Source of the DNA: Apostichopus japonicus
Lineage: Eukaryota > Echinodermata > Holothuroidea > Aspidochirotida > Stichopodidae
DNA: 64,000 nt
Reading direction: 5' to 3'
Assembly: GCF_037975245.1 (NCBI RefSeq)
Contig: NC_092566.1
Span: 5,518,001-5,582,000, forward strand
Part shown: piece by piece, positions 36,701 through 49,699 of the stretch
Layout of the letters: every line of letters starts with the position of its first letter
Numbering within the stretch: the first letter of the stretch is position 1
The notes under the pieces: generated by a model
The model's database searches: none
The model's input: the letters and a program-made list of their open reading frames with translations, nothing else
Told to the model about the DNA's origin: nothing
Made by a program: the position numbers and the translations under genes

Positions 36701-39700
36701 CATGATCCTCAGCCTTTATCCATTTGGTAAAATATCAATGACTTACCTTAAGGATTTTAAGAGAGTCATTTATCCTTACCCATTTGTTAAAATATGATCA
36801 AGGACATACCAATAGGACTTTAAGAGAGTCATTTAACCTAACCCATTTGGTCAAAAAATCTAGGACTTACCAAAAGGATTTTAAGAGAGTCATTTAAACT
36901 GACCCATTTGGTAAAATATGATCAAGGACATACCAAAAGGATTTTAAGAGAGTCATTTAAACTGACCCATTTGGTAAAATATCAAGGACTTACCGAAAGA
37001 ATTTTAAGAGAGTCATTCACTGCGTCAAGATCGACATCAAAATGACTTTTTCTAAGAAGGCCGCTTCCCGTCATTTGTAAGTCAAGCTCATAAAAAACGG
37101 TAGAGTCGCCAGTGTCTGGAAAGTAAAAAATAAGATTAAAAACAGAGAATTATGGAAATAATTCCCAGTTTGTAACTTGTTGTGACACATTATAATGTCA
37201 CAACATGAATTGTTTAATACCCCTGAGAAAGTCAAACCATCACTTTTGAAAAACATATATCTCTACTTACCCTAGGCCTCTAGCATAGCAGAATTACAAT
37301 GGCCTAGCCTCACACACTTGTCAAGATATATTCATGAGGGGGGATTTATTCTGATCTATGTACAAAACTTTTCCACTAAGTATACTCCATTTCGTTTTTA
37401 TTCTGAATGTTTGGTGGGTACAGCTCAGCCAACATGACATAATGCATTATAGAAGGTTAATTAGGTTTATGCCAGATAAATTATTTAAATTTTCTCCCCC
37501 CCCCCCTATGACATGTCATCCCTAGTGGTAAGACACTGGCCTTATAGATACAGTCTATAAATGTTTTGGGTGGGTACAGCTCAGCCAACCTGACATCATG
37601 CATTATAAAAGGTCAATTAGGTTTTTATGCCAGATAAATTATTTCATTTTTCTTTGCCCCTACCCTATCACATCTCATCCCTAGTGGTCTGAGCTTATAG
37701 ATACAGTCTATAGTTTTTTTTTGGGTGGGTACAGCTCAGCCAATCTGACATAATGCATTATAGAAGGTTAATTAAGTTTACACCAGCTAATTTATTTCAT
37801 ATTTCTTTTTCCCTATCACATCTCACCCCTAGTGGCCTTATAGATACAGTCTATAGTTTTTTTGGGTTGGGTACAGCTCAGCCAATCTGACATAATGCAT
37901 TATAGAAGGTTAATTAAGTTTACACCAGCTAATTTATTTCATATTTCTTTTTCCCTATCACATCTCATCCCTAGTGGCCTTATAGATACAGTCTATAGTT
38001 GTTTTGGGTGGGTACAGTTCAGCCAACCTGTTGTAATGAACATAGTCCAATGCTATGTATATCTCTAAATGCACATTAATCTTCAATGCAGTCAGTTCAG
38101 TTGATCTCTTGTGCTCTGCCCTGACCCTAGATAAAGAGTTTTACAAGGCTTGTGGTTAGACAGCATAACAAAGCCTGATACTGACATAATACAGCCTGTT
38201 TACTTCTGTCTGGGTATAGTGAACCTACCTGCCTACCTGATGGCGATACATAAATAAACAAGCAGACAGAAATCAATGAGTAGTGGGAAAAGTAATGATG
38301 GCAAGTCTACCTTCAAGAGTCAAGTTTGGCAATCTGTCATATTTTCAGTTTTCCAACAGGAATGACAAGTTACACACATGATGTGAGATATTTTGAAATT
38401 TGTGAGAGCCATGAAAAGGACCGTTTCTTGGCAACTGTTTCTGGAAGAATGCCAAATTACTCACTTGAGATATATATTCATTAATTTTACTGCAATGTTG
38501 AAACAATTAAAAAAGTGGGGGTATTATGTTTGTTATTGGTAATTAAACTACTGAATCATTTGTTGATCAATTGTAAACATATTTACATCTACATAGAAAC
38601 AATTTGACCATTTTGTTGTACTTGATCAAAATATGCCAACTTATAAAGGGACAATCACAGTACATCTGGGAATCAATAATTCTTACGGACAAAACTTTGT
38701 TGCTTACCTGCTAAAACATTCCTATAAGATTTAGAAAAGCCTCCAGTTACAATATTAGCATAATTTACTGCTTGGGTTTCCTCCAAGACCTCTCGTATTG
38801 TTGCCCTGTTACACACACACAAAAAAACAACAATGTCAAATGAAAGAGGAGATTTTTAAGATGTTGTTGGTAATTTAGAGTGTATACAGGATGATATAAA
38901 CCAAAACAGCAGTACATATTAACATAAGTTGATCATAAACATAACTGATTCATTTTCATGACAAACAGCCACTTACTTGTCAAAGTGGGTCCTGGGTTCT
39001 GGGGTTATGGGATAAAGTGCTAGATGTTACCCAATTCAGTAGGTTAGATATATTTGTGGAAAATGTGTAAGCAGATTGGAGATGGGTAGAACAAAAGCAA
39101 ATAAATCATCAAGCTATATATTAAGCTCCAACAGTTTTACAATAGTGTGTTTGTTTACATTAATTGGTAATTAAAAAAAAAAAACAGAGATATCCCTATG
39201 TGTACTCACCCAGCAGCACTATCTAGTTCAGACAATGTCTCCAGTTTAGAAGAAATAAATTTACTGAGCTCAAAAGTCTCCAGATGTGGCAGAGAGAGGG
39301 CGATGTTTAAGACGTCCTGTTTGCAGGGTTTCTTGGTGAGCAGTAGGAATACTGCAGATGCTCGAATAACGTTTGAATATCTCTTATGGTTCTGATGATA
39401 GAAGTTATTCAGTTGTCTCTTAATCTGAAAGAAAGGAAGGAGAGCGAGAAAGAAAGACAGGTTTTTAAGATTGGTAGACTTATGACTGATTAGAAGAGCG
39501 ATTACAGATTGAAAGGATTAAGAATGTTTAATGATAAATAGGATTAAGTGTGATTAGAAGGATCAAATATTCATAAGCACATATAGAAAGAAATGCGAAG
39601 AAAATCACATACGGGGCAGATGTGAGGGAGTGAGGGAGGGAGGGAGGATACCCTTTATAGAATGTCTAGGTAGGTAACTAATCATTTAAGTAATACCTGA

Positions 39701-42700
39701 AAGGAGGGAAGTGTTACCTATATCGATATACATCAATTTCACTGAAACTTTAAGTACATTGATTTAAATTTGAGATTGACAGGTCTTCTTCATGTTGTTA
39801 ATGTTGTTTGTTCATGTTGTTTGTTCGTCCTCTGTAACATGCATGCTTTCCTCCATACCGTGGAAAACTATAACATTTCAGAAGACCATGCTTTGATCAC
39901 AGGGTAGACACACTCAGAAGCTATCCTTTGAAGTAACTAATTCCTGTATGAACATACATTAGTAGGGTACTGTGTTGAGTACATACATGTATGAGTACAA
40001 ATCAACAAAGCAAGATAGAGATAGAGAGGGAGAGAGTACAGGTTACTATGCTATAATAAGGGTATGGGTACAGGTCTACTGTCGGGTACACAGAGATAAA
40101 TACAAATGTCCTTGAAATAGGGTACAACTGCCTCCCAGCGAATCCTTTACTGCGATGTCTATACTTACGTCTCTTGTGAAGAGTTCTTCTTCAAATACAT
40201 CTATAACATCGAGAGCGACCTCTATGACGTCCTGGTCCTCCTCTTGTCCTATCATCTCAACGATGGCAGGAAGGGTAGAGGGTTGTCCTGCATTCCTAAG
40301 AGCATACAGGGCCAGTTTACGAACAGAGTCCTCTTCAGCCGAGAGAATGTCTGTGAAAACTCCCAAGGCGTCTTGCACCACCTACAACAAAACAGAATGA
40401 ATAAAATACTGATAAGACCAATGTTTAAGTAGATAGAGGATGGGTTAACTGGGAGGGGCGGATGGAGATTAGGCAGGACAGGATGGCTGGTGAAACGGAC
40501 ATGGAGGTGATTGGAGAGGGTGGGATGGGATAGTAGAAATGAGTTGACTTAGGATGGCACGTTGAGGCTTTTCTCTTCTAAGTTATAATCTATTCCACTT
40601 TGTGGCAAAGGGTGGGGGAGGGGGTGCAAGGGGCAGAGCATGAAGCCTCAATGAGGGATACCATACCTCGATGCACTACTGTATACATCACAATTACAGC
40701 TTCAAAAGACTTCAATCATGTACCTTAATTAAAAGTTTAATACTGAATGCAGCAAAGGGTTCTTCGTTCGCATTTGATAAATGTGCATGCAGGTCATATG
40801 GGAACTTAAATTTGAAAGTTAGTGGCAAGATATAATCATTTCAAGACAGCCTCTAAGCTTGCTCTTGTCAAAAAGTGAACATTCCACCAATGAACAACAG
40901 TCAGATCTAAATAAGTTTCTGCTGCTACTAACCTGACCAGCACAAACTTCTTCTTCGACACAAAGAGTCTTGATGAGAGCTCCAACGGTGAGAGCCAGAG
41001 ATATCTGAACATCTTCACTGCCGATTTCACCTCCTTCCACAAGTTCCTGCCAGACAAACGGACACATATTCATTACATTTCAATAGTGTTTTGGAATTGC
41101 TGCAATTTGAAAATTGTAATCTTACCCTGTGTAAATCTGAATATGTCTAATGACATGCTACTCAGGCACGTAGCCAAGGGGGGGGCGAAGGGGGCAGCCG
41201 CCCCCCCCTTGAGCATATTTTTAAATTTTTTTTTTAATGTTTTTATGATATCGCTAGTATTTTCAAAAGAGAAAATGCTAAGATGCAACTTACAAGGCCT
41301 GGGAAGTGCCTTTTCCAGCTATCTGGGAGGCATTTTCAGCCAAAATTTTCTTGTACGCTTTGCGACAACCATGGTGGCGCTACGCTTAGATAGTTTGCAA
41401 TGCCGAATCTACAGTTTCGCCCCTCCCTTGGCAAATTCCTGGCTACGCGCCTGATGCTACTTGAGAATGTTTTAATGGTATGACTCAAAAAGTAACATAA
41501 AATACATCAACAAAATATTAATAACAGAAAAAGTACGAGCACTAATTTATCAGTGGAAATGTCAGGCATTCACAAAGTGATAGCTGAATGTAATATTAGC
41601 AATATGTGTGCATAAAATTCATACCAATTTCAAGGAGAATGCTCTCCCACGAAAAATTAATTTCATCTGATTTAATTTGACTTATAGATGATTTATTTTT
41701 CACTTACCATTAAGTTTGAAACCTGAAGCTCTAATGGGTGAGAGTTAAAGGCTGTGACCACCAAGAACCTCTCCAGCATTTCTGCTGATTCTTCGCTGCT
41801 AAAATCAAGGATCTCCATCGCTGCTTCCCATGATGAACTGGTCTGAGTTGATGCCAAAACATCTAACAACTGTGGGCTGCAATGACAGAGGATTCAATTT
41901 AATTTTTCAATTTATTCAATTCATATTTATTAGAGCAAGACTAGGTATGTCAACATGGTTACCATTCCTGGTGGCGCAAATGAAATACAACGTATATGGA
42001 TTCTATAAAGTGTTCATATAAACATACATGTTCATGGCCCTTCCTGACTCAGAGATCTCTCCAGTATTAAGTTTTACTTTATATCTTCTATGTCAGGCAG
42101 TAATTATTCATAGGTTAAGGTATTTGTACATTGTTTGTTTAGTAAAACTCAAGGGATAGGAAACAAACAGATGCTAACCTAACCATGTTATGATCATGGA
42201 CGTTCACCTGCTTACAACAAGCCTTCCCTCTTGTCCACTGAGTGTTCATAATTGTTACACATTTCTCTTACCCAGGATTGCCACCTATAACATCCCCACT
42301 GGTAGGAGTATTCTCAAACTACTGTAGGAGGCAACGAAAACCCTAATCATCATCCCTGCAGTTAATTTGCTAACATTGACAGTGCTTAGATGCAAAAGTA
42401 GTGCTATATTTTGCACATTTTGAAACAATGTTGAAGAATTTCCAATTGCTCAGGGTTGTACTGTAGTTTAACTAGATATCATCAATGTTTTAATGTACTG
42501 TACTTTACTCTCTGGAACTTATTGTAAAATACTATGTCGATGGAGGGAGGGGGGGGGGGGCGGGTTGGGGTGGTTAAGCCCCTTGCTTTTTCTGGGGGAG
42601 AGCTAAGGCCCTAGCCCCAGAAGTACATGTGTTTGTGCCCCTGGTTGTTAGAAGGCACTCTCACTGCCACACCATACCACAGATTGTCATGGTTTAGCAA

Positions 42701-45700
42701 TATGATAAATTATGTTACTCACATTATGTCCTGGTTTGCATCATTATTTAAAACATCTAGAAGGCTTTGTTTCCCTGACGATCTGAAGGATGCCAGAACT
42801 TCAAGGAAGGACATGGATGAATCTGCTTGGGCAAGTAGATCCGATGAAAGGCCTTCGTGGTAGGCCTCCACGATATCAGCTGCCTGGTAATTTAAAAACA
42901 CAGACAAATCAAATATCACATGTATGCACGACTCTAATATTCCCTTAGGGAGGCCATTAGTTGTTCATGCATAATTTCACTTATTTTAATTTGGGCACAG
43001 GAAAAAACCCAGATTGATCACAACCCCTATTTGAAAAACAGATTTTATTCAAAATTTGACTCATCAGAGTTTCCTCTTCTACCGTTTTTAACAGATTCAG
43101 TATAGCACATAGCAAACAAAAAATGCATTTGAATTCTCTACCAATTCCAAAGTAAACTTGAGTTTTCAAAGCTGTAAATTTGATATGTATGCATGCTTTG
43201 GAATGAGGCTAATGAGCCATCACTGGGTTTTTCTAGCATTGTGTATCAGTCATCTCTTCTTAGATGACAACCTTGACTCATCCAATGCTGGTGATGCTAC
43301 CTGGTTAGAATTTGCTCTACAAATGGCTGTACATTTTAGTGACATGCCAAAGTGACAGATAAAAATATGTATAAGTCAACATTATTTTATGGCAAATTAT
43401 TTGAGTATAAAAATCCCTCCAAGGAAGCTGGCAACTAAAATCTATTTTAATGTTAACAACATTTCAAAGAACATTTCTGTCAAAGGATATCATCCATTTT
43501 CCATTTAATTCTTGAGAAAGTGAAGTTACCTTCCTGATTTTATTGTCATATATGATTGATAAAACTCACAACACAACACTTTACAGATTCCTGGGCCATA
43601 ACCCAACTTACAAGAGTAATAATATGCAAATTGCATAAAAAATGAATATTCAATGAAAAACTTATCAATTCAGGCTATCATGTAGCTAATGCAATTTGAA
43701 CAAAACACAACGATACAGTCAGTAGCACTCACCGATTGACACTCATCACCACACTGCTGTTCGATTAAAAGTAGATGCAGCGATTGTTTAATATAGTCTC
43801 CCTGACTGAGGGCGACAGATTCCGCATTGTCACCGGCAAGTTGTTGACCTCCAGCTTCAGAGCTCACAAAGGCAAGAGCTTGGCTGCAAGAGAATAAATG
43901 ATTGTATTTATATCAGACTTCAAAACTTTTATTGTCAAGGGTATCCATCAGGGGAGGGTACACTCCCCTGTACCCATTCTTTTTGACATGACAGGTAATT
44001 GCTAATTCCTGGCTTCCCAAGCACCTCTATCTCATATATACTGGTCACAGATGCACTTCCAATGGATACAAGTTTGCATTCAAAGAGAGAGAAAAAATCT
44101 GCTAACTAACTTCATCTCTTGCAGAAAGGCTGTATAGGTAGATAAATAAACTTTAGGGGGCAGCATGAATGTAATTACAGTACAGAGGCAGTGAGATCAT
44201 TTCCTATCAGTTCTCTTTGAACTGTCCAATTTCAATCTATTGAGTGTTCAATGTTTCAATCAATTCATCTGTCCATCTGCCTAATTTACTTGTATCCAAC
44301 TTCCTTTGTCTGTTTTCCTTTTAGTCCATCTCTGAATAAGATTCTGTCAGGATCAAAATGTCTTTCCCTCAAACTCTTAAATACAATTTTTCAATAGCAT
44401 CACCTATCACACATTTTGATAAGCTTATAGCAGCAGTCTTGCCTCCTAAATGCTGGTGTTTATGGCTTCTTAAAGGCAATCCCCACCTAAATCCATTACT
44501 ATACAGCACTGGTGAACTATCTGTGCTGCACTCTTCCTCCATCCAAGACAAAAATTTGCAAATTACAAAAAAAATAAAAATAAAATTACATTTAGTGAGC
44601 TTACTTTGATTTCACAGACGATGAAATAACCTCCCGGAGATTGATATGGGTAGTGTGTATCTCCGTGGCAACAGCTGATTGGATGATTCCATCTTCTGAG
44701 ACAGTGTATGCAGACGATGCATGTCCAGGTAGACTTACACTAAGAATTAACTGTGGATGACTAGTGGATACCCATTGGCTGTCCTGTTGACAGGTCTCAA
44801 AATCCTTTATTTTGGTTACTTTAGAACCATCTCGTGTGTATGTCACAGAGCAGTCCCCTGATGCATCTGACTGTGGTATAAGGAGAAAGATTAAAATTAA
44901 GTCTTAATTGTTTTATATTTATCTTCAGATTTTAGATGGGAAAGAGTTAGCCAAGAAAATACATTCCCTCCAACAATGAAGTTTTTTTCTGCCCAGCCCT
45001 GTACCTAACAGCAACATTTGCTAAACAAACTCAGAATATCCTCACCTTTACAATTTATCCATTTTATTCATTACAGGTTTAGATCATTACCTCACTACTG
45101 TCACTCCGGCAACAGGAAATATCATTAGAACTGTTAACAAGACAAAACATTACATCTTTTACACATGGAGTTCTGTTTTAATGACATACAGTATTTAACC
45201 TATAGCAAACGAAGTATAGGTAATAGTGTAATACTTACATTACACGTTAAGTTTCTAATCTCATGTTCCAAACCGAGCTTAAATTTAAGTATTTATGTTT
45301 GCCAAACTGAGTGGTATCGAAGCAGAAAACTAGAGTTGGTATTTGGAATGAAAATATAGCAGTCTTCTTTCCCTGATACGTCATGCATGCATGGTGTAGC
45401 TAGATGTAGGACCATCTGATATGAATGTGTTGTAGAATACCTACCACAGAGCTGTGGAGAACTGTTTCTAAAAAGCACCATCTGACGTAGTGGCGGGACT
45501 TTGTCGGGAATCCGCACTTGAGGCATTTAAATATATTGTAGATACTAGTGCAAGATTCAATTCATGTGCTGGTACTTAATGACTTGTACTCCAACTGGTA
45601 CTCAAGCGAACGGGGAATTCGAATGGTATTCATGGTTATTTTGGTTTTGGTGTATTCATACTAAAAGTTTGCATTAATTCACAGCTCAGATATTAAACAC

Positions 45701-48700
45701 CTTTTGTGGGATTAGGGCAGCGAACTAATGACAATATATATATATTTTGAATGTTTCAGGTTTGTGTATTGTTGCAGACACAATCAGCTGCTCCTCACTG
45801 TGTCAAAAGTATGTAGATATTGTCAACATGATGAAATTCATAATCACTGGAATGTTTTGAAGGTTTGGCATTGATGTGAAATGATATTAAAAGACTAGAG
45901 ACAAGAGGTTAATAGAAAGCTCTAGATATACAGAATACAGGGAGTGTGTGCAGAAAAGTAAGCTGAATATAAATATGATGCTAGTACACCTCACCTCAGT
46001 GACTGTGCCTTCAGCATCTTGGAGTTGAAGAAATCCTACGATGCCCTTTTTCAGGTTAACTGATGATGATGAATCTGATGCCGAGACGAAAATGTTGGCA
46101 ACTTTGCCCGCGACCCACTCGAAGAAGACAGGTTGACTGGACATGACCTCCTCCGATGACAAGAATACATTCTGGTCGTCGCTCCTCCCAGAGACATTGA
46201 AGACTTTCGTATCTTGAAACTTGAAAGATGGAAAAAAAAAATTAGTTTGACTAGAAGTAGCTCAACAAAAGCTAATAATTGACACTGGCATTTAGAAATG
46301 TCAGATGATTGGTCCAAACCAAAGCAATCATACAGTATTCCAAACCATGTGACCTGGTAAATTAATGTTTTGATGAACAATGTATCCACCTGAAACACTC
46401 TTGTAGCATGCACAGAATGCCATTTGTGAACAGTCTCAAATGGAAGGTGGAAAGCCTCAAAATGTTACTGAAAAAATTTGCCAAGCTACAGTCAGTTCTA
46501 GCTTCAGAGTAAACTCCAAATTGAACCGAAGCAGGTAAAGAGCAGTTTAAAGTAAATTTATAGACAATATATGCATATGGAGCAGTGGAACAACTACCAT
46601 TTTTGTTATGGAGTGTGGGTGGCAGGGTGGGTGGGGGAGGGGGAGGGAGCTAGAATCCTTGGGGAGGGGTGTCAGGGAAGGGAGTTGTCTCCCTTCTAAG
46701 AAATGTTAATAAACTGTATTTTCAAACTTAGAAAACAATGTTGAAGTTTTAACTGTTTTAGGGTGAATTTATGTGCTTTACTAGAGAAATTCTTTGTAAT
46801 ATTCTGTCTGTCAATGGGAGGCAAGACTCCCCCCCCCCCCCCCTTGATTTTATGCAGAAGCGAATAAAGCCCCTGACACCCTCCAGCCATAGAAGTATAC
46901 CTGATTGTCCCTTTGATATAGAGGATTAGAAGATTCAGCTCACCACAAGTTTCATGAGTTGACTTTGTTCCTTTTCCCACACAACGGACAGGTCTAGCTG
47001 GGTTGATAATTTAAAACCAACGTCACTGAATGCGCCTTCTGTTTCCTCTCTCTCTTTGTCGTTTAACCTGACTTCATTTTCATAAGTGTACTGGTATGTA
47101 TTACCCTGTTTGAACTGAAGAGAATAAGCTGCAAAGAGAAAAGATGTGCAATATTACAAATAAATATATGCATGATTTGAGGTTGTGGAGTTATTGCAAT
47201 TTTTAAATTTTGGCCCCTCCACATTGGGTTCGATAACAGTTTGCGCCTAAATGGTCCCAAACATAATTGGCCCAAACAAGATGGCTCAAAAGTATATTTG
47301 CCCACCAAAAATTGAGCTCCCAAAAAATATTGGGCCCGAAGAATGTGTCCCAAAATGCATTTGTGGCAATAAAATTTGGGCCCACAAATTGGCTCAAAAT
47401 GTTTGGGGCCCAGATTGCCTACATGTACCAGCTATAAACCAACAACTGTATACCAAGTAAGGCTACAATCCTACATATAAGGTTGCAGAGTTATTACAAG
47501 GTAATGATTTTTATGTTTGACCCCATAACCTCATTAATATTCATAAGGTCAGCGCCAAAACCGATAGGGCACACCTTCTTACTACAATACATCTACATAA
47601 CAAGTATGACAAATATCCGTCACTTCTTGCAGACACAAGCAAGTATCACAAATGCGCACACGCACACACCAACCTGACTGCATAGGTTCCTTTGCTTCCA
47701 GCAAGGAACCACAAAAACATTTGACAATTAAACCCAATCAAACAAATCAAACAATCAAACCCTGCAGTACAACTGCAAAGCTGACACAAACAAACCAGAA
47801 GTGAGATAAGCTACATGGATAAACTAAAAGCAATATCATTTTCATTGACATGATTTCAGACAATGCATGAATGAATGCCATGGAATATTTCTGAAGGTGA
47901 GTTCAATGACAGAATCTCAGATGTTACCACGGTGTATATATTTAACCCCCTTGAAACCACAGACACTACTATCACCAGCTTTGGGAGGCTAGTATTATCA
48001 CAATACTGTAGATAAACAACCCTAAGAATACCAACATTATCTCAACCTTGAATGAATCTGTAGTAGTCCAAAGGGATCACTGATTTGACTTTGTCCTTTA
48101 AACTGTTTGAATCTGATAAAACAGAAAGCAGTATGCTGTGTTCTAAATTTCCACTGATGCCAGTTACCACAGCTGTTGGTATCAATTCCAGTTTAAAATC
48201 GGTACACAATGTACATAAATCAAAGAGTTATCGACCAATTCACAAGATTACCTGTTTGTATAAATTATTCAGCATTGCTTGGCAAAATGCCTCGCAAAAT
48301 GGCAAAAAGTGGATATACAATCCAAGAATGACAATTTCTTGTTTTACACAGGAACCATATGGTATGTTATAAGAGACAATAGTTCAGAGTTTTCAAAACT
48401 GCAATTATACAAAAATTTGGACACTAACTTATTCATTTTGCTATAATTTCAATCCAAAATATGTGTCCCTAAGTTTCAAATTAGAATCAACATATTTTAA
48501 CACAAACTACAGGCAATTAATATTGCTTGATTAGCTGAAAGTTTAATTTTATACTTTGACTTGTAACTAGTAATAGGGTGAATGACAATGCAAGATGCTG
48601 CTTTAATGGTCACTACTGTCCCAGCTTATTAAACTTGCCAAGGAGCTGATGCATGTGCACCACTGCTGTACATATTACATGTGTACTCAAACTTATTAGC

Positions 48701-49699
48701 CACATAATGTAGTACAAAATGATTATTAATGCAATTTATTACCAACGTATGTGCATGTAATGGTAATCAACAAAGATATATGTCAGGGTCACTTTACAGC
48801 TTTTTCTTTCTTCTTTTTATGTGTGAATTGTTATATTGTACACGTTACAACCCATACATGTATATATATCACCTAACTATTCTAGAAAATCAAATGTGAA
48901 ATACAGAGCCCTTCTAAATAAGTGGTGTGCATAGGATTTGAGGGGAGGGGGGAAGGAAAAATTTGATCTTTCCTCTGACTGATTTAGATAGGGGCATGAA
49001 CCTTTATGAATGGGACATAGGAGAATAAAGGACTTTATAAAGGGTTCTTTAAAGTGGACTCTGATGAAGGGGTTCTGGAGGATATCCTCCACCCCACCCC
49101 ACTCCCCCCCCAAAAAAAGAAAATCTGAAAGAATGGATGTCAAATGATGCACTCTACTCTAATTTAGGTCTATCATTAGCTCAAAACAAAAAAACATGTG
49201 TTTATAAAATACTCTTGACTTATTGTTATGAGATTGAAAAGGAGGAGTTGGGAGTACAAGCATAGCAGTGGTGTAGTTTCTCCTGGCTGAATGTAAATGA
49301 CCCCTGACCGAATCATTTTCCCACGACTGGCAATAAGTGGTGAGGTGTCATGGCCTCTTCACCCATTCCCTCTATGCGTGCCACTGGCGTGCGAAACAAC
49401 TGTGACTTTCAAAACATGTTTTTTTTTCTCTTAATGAAGACACCATCCTACTCTCTAATAATTAACAGATTCCTCACTGTCTGGCAAAAACTGAAAAATC
49501 AGAAACCTTCATAATTAGTAGTTTTGAAATGAGTTGATGCTGTTTAAATTTTACTTTCTTGTGGGATGGACAGTGACTGATTTAATAACTTCTGTCATAG
49601 AAACAAAAGTCAAAGTTATAATCAATAACCACAGTGCATATACTGTATCTTACCTGCTGCCATGCAGACTGTGAAGAGTACTGCCACCTTGATCATCAT
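33777..49699 (-). CDS. MTTP: Microsomal triglyceride transfer protein large subunit
   Basis: ER-lumen protein that, with protein disulfide isomerase, loads lipid onto apoB-type lipoproteins. Sixteen exons, transcript order: 49699-49654, 47128-46944, 46219-45995, 44870-44605, 43883-43733, 42883-42723, 41876-41708, 41046-40933, 40381-40169, 39424-39210, 38805-38708, 37115-36994, 36120-35896, 35273-35149, 34721-34551, 33948-33777. Every junction is GT-AG and in phase: 885 residues (human 894). Exon 1 encodes a signal peptide (MMIKVAVLFTVCMAA). Exons 2-5 form the N-terminal beta-barrel, with the paired cysteines of DASGDCSVTY and KDFETC. Exons 6-11 form the helical domain (PQLLDVLASTQTSSSWEA; NNFYHQNHKRYSNVIRASA). 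Exons 12-16 form the lipid cavity (KLMDIQLRPLSFMSGG; LHDHSQ; VEVQGCASVDLGG) and end in KGWW, cf. human SGWF. An acceptor-like TTAACAG just before the ATG implies a spliced leader. It is divergent to TRMT10A. Confidence 0.96.
35623..35690 (+). mobile_element. tRNA-like sequence, probable SINE head
   Basis: Lies in an MTTP intron. It starts GGGAGTGTTAGCTCAGTGGTTAAC (A-box-like) and ends CACTCCA, able to pair with the start. The T-arm (CTCGAGTTCCAGTC) departs from the B-box consensus and no clean cloverleaf forms, so a relic is more likely than a working tRNA gene. Confidence 0.45.
36719..37018 (-). repeat. Exon-derived minisatellite with repeated splice donors (MTTP intron 12)
   Basis: The last bases of MTTP exon 12 and its donor recur downstream in the intron. 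AATGACTCTC-type starts lie at plus-strand positions 37008 (real exon), 36948, 36885, 36824 and 36761, spaced 60-63 bases. Each copy keeps a donor-like GTAAGT or GTATGT after an AAAATCCTTTTG-like exon end. Read-through from the true exon meets a TGA four codons after the donor. Confidence 0.92.
37400..38040. repeat. 141-156-bp minisatellite in MTTP intron 11
   Basis: GGGTACAGCTCAGCCAA recurs at 37416, 37572, 37727, 37869 and, with one change, 38010. The unit holds GCATTATAGAAGGTTAATTA, then CATCCCTAGTGG and TTATAGATACAGTCTATA. Units shorten from 156 to 141 bases across the array. Confidence 0.92.
41163..41453. mobile_element. hAT-type MITE in MTTP intron 7
   Basis: Terminal inverted repeats CAGGCACGTAGCCA / CAGGCGCGTAGCCAGG bound a 291-bp element. 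A perfect 8-bp target duplication ATGCTACT flanks it (41155-41162 and 41454-41461), the hallmark of hAT transposition. The inside is G/C-homopolymer-rich near the ends. It shares an internal block (GTACGCTTTGCG, GGTGGCGCTACGCTTAGATA) with the relic at 58270-58445. Confidence 0.9.
47243..47417. repeat. Degenerate 15-bp-period repeat in MTTP intron 1
   Basis: About 11 diverged units of roughly ATTGGCCCAAAANNN, for example ATTGGCCCAAACAAG, ATGGCTCAAAAGTAT and ATTGGGCCCGAAGAA. Because 15 is divisible by 3, it translates as degenerate pentapeptide repeats (plus strand IGPNK / MAQKY / ICPPK; minus strand FWGPN-like) open in several frames. Confidence 0.8.
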
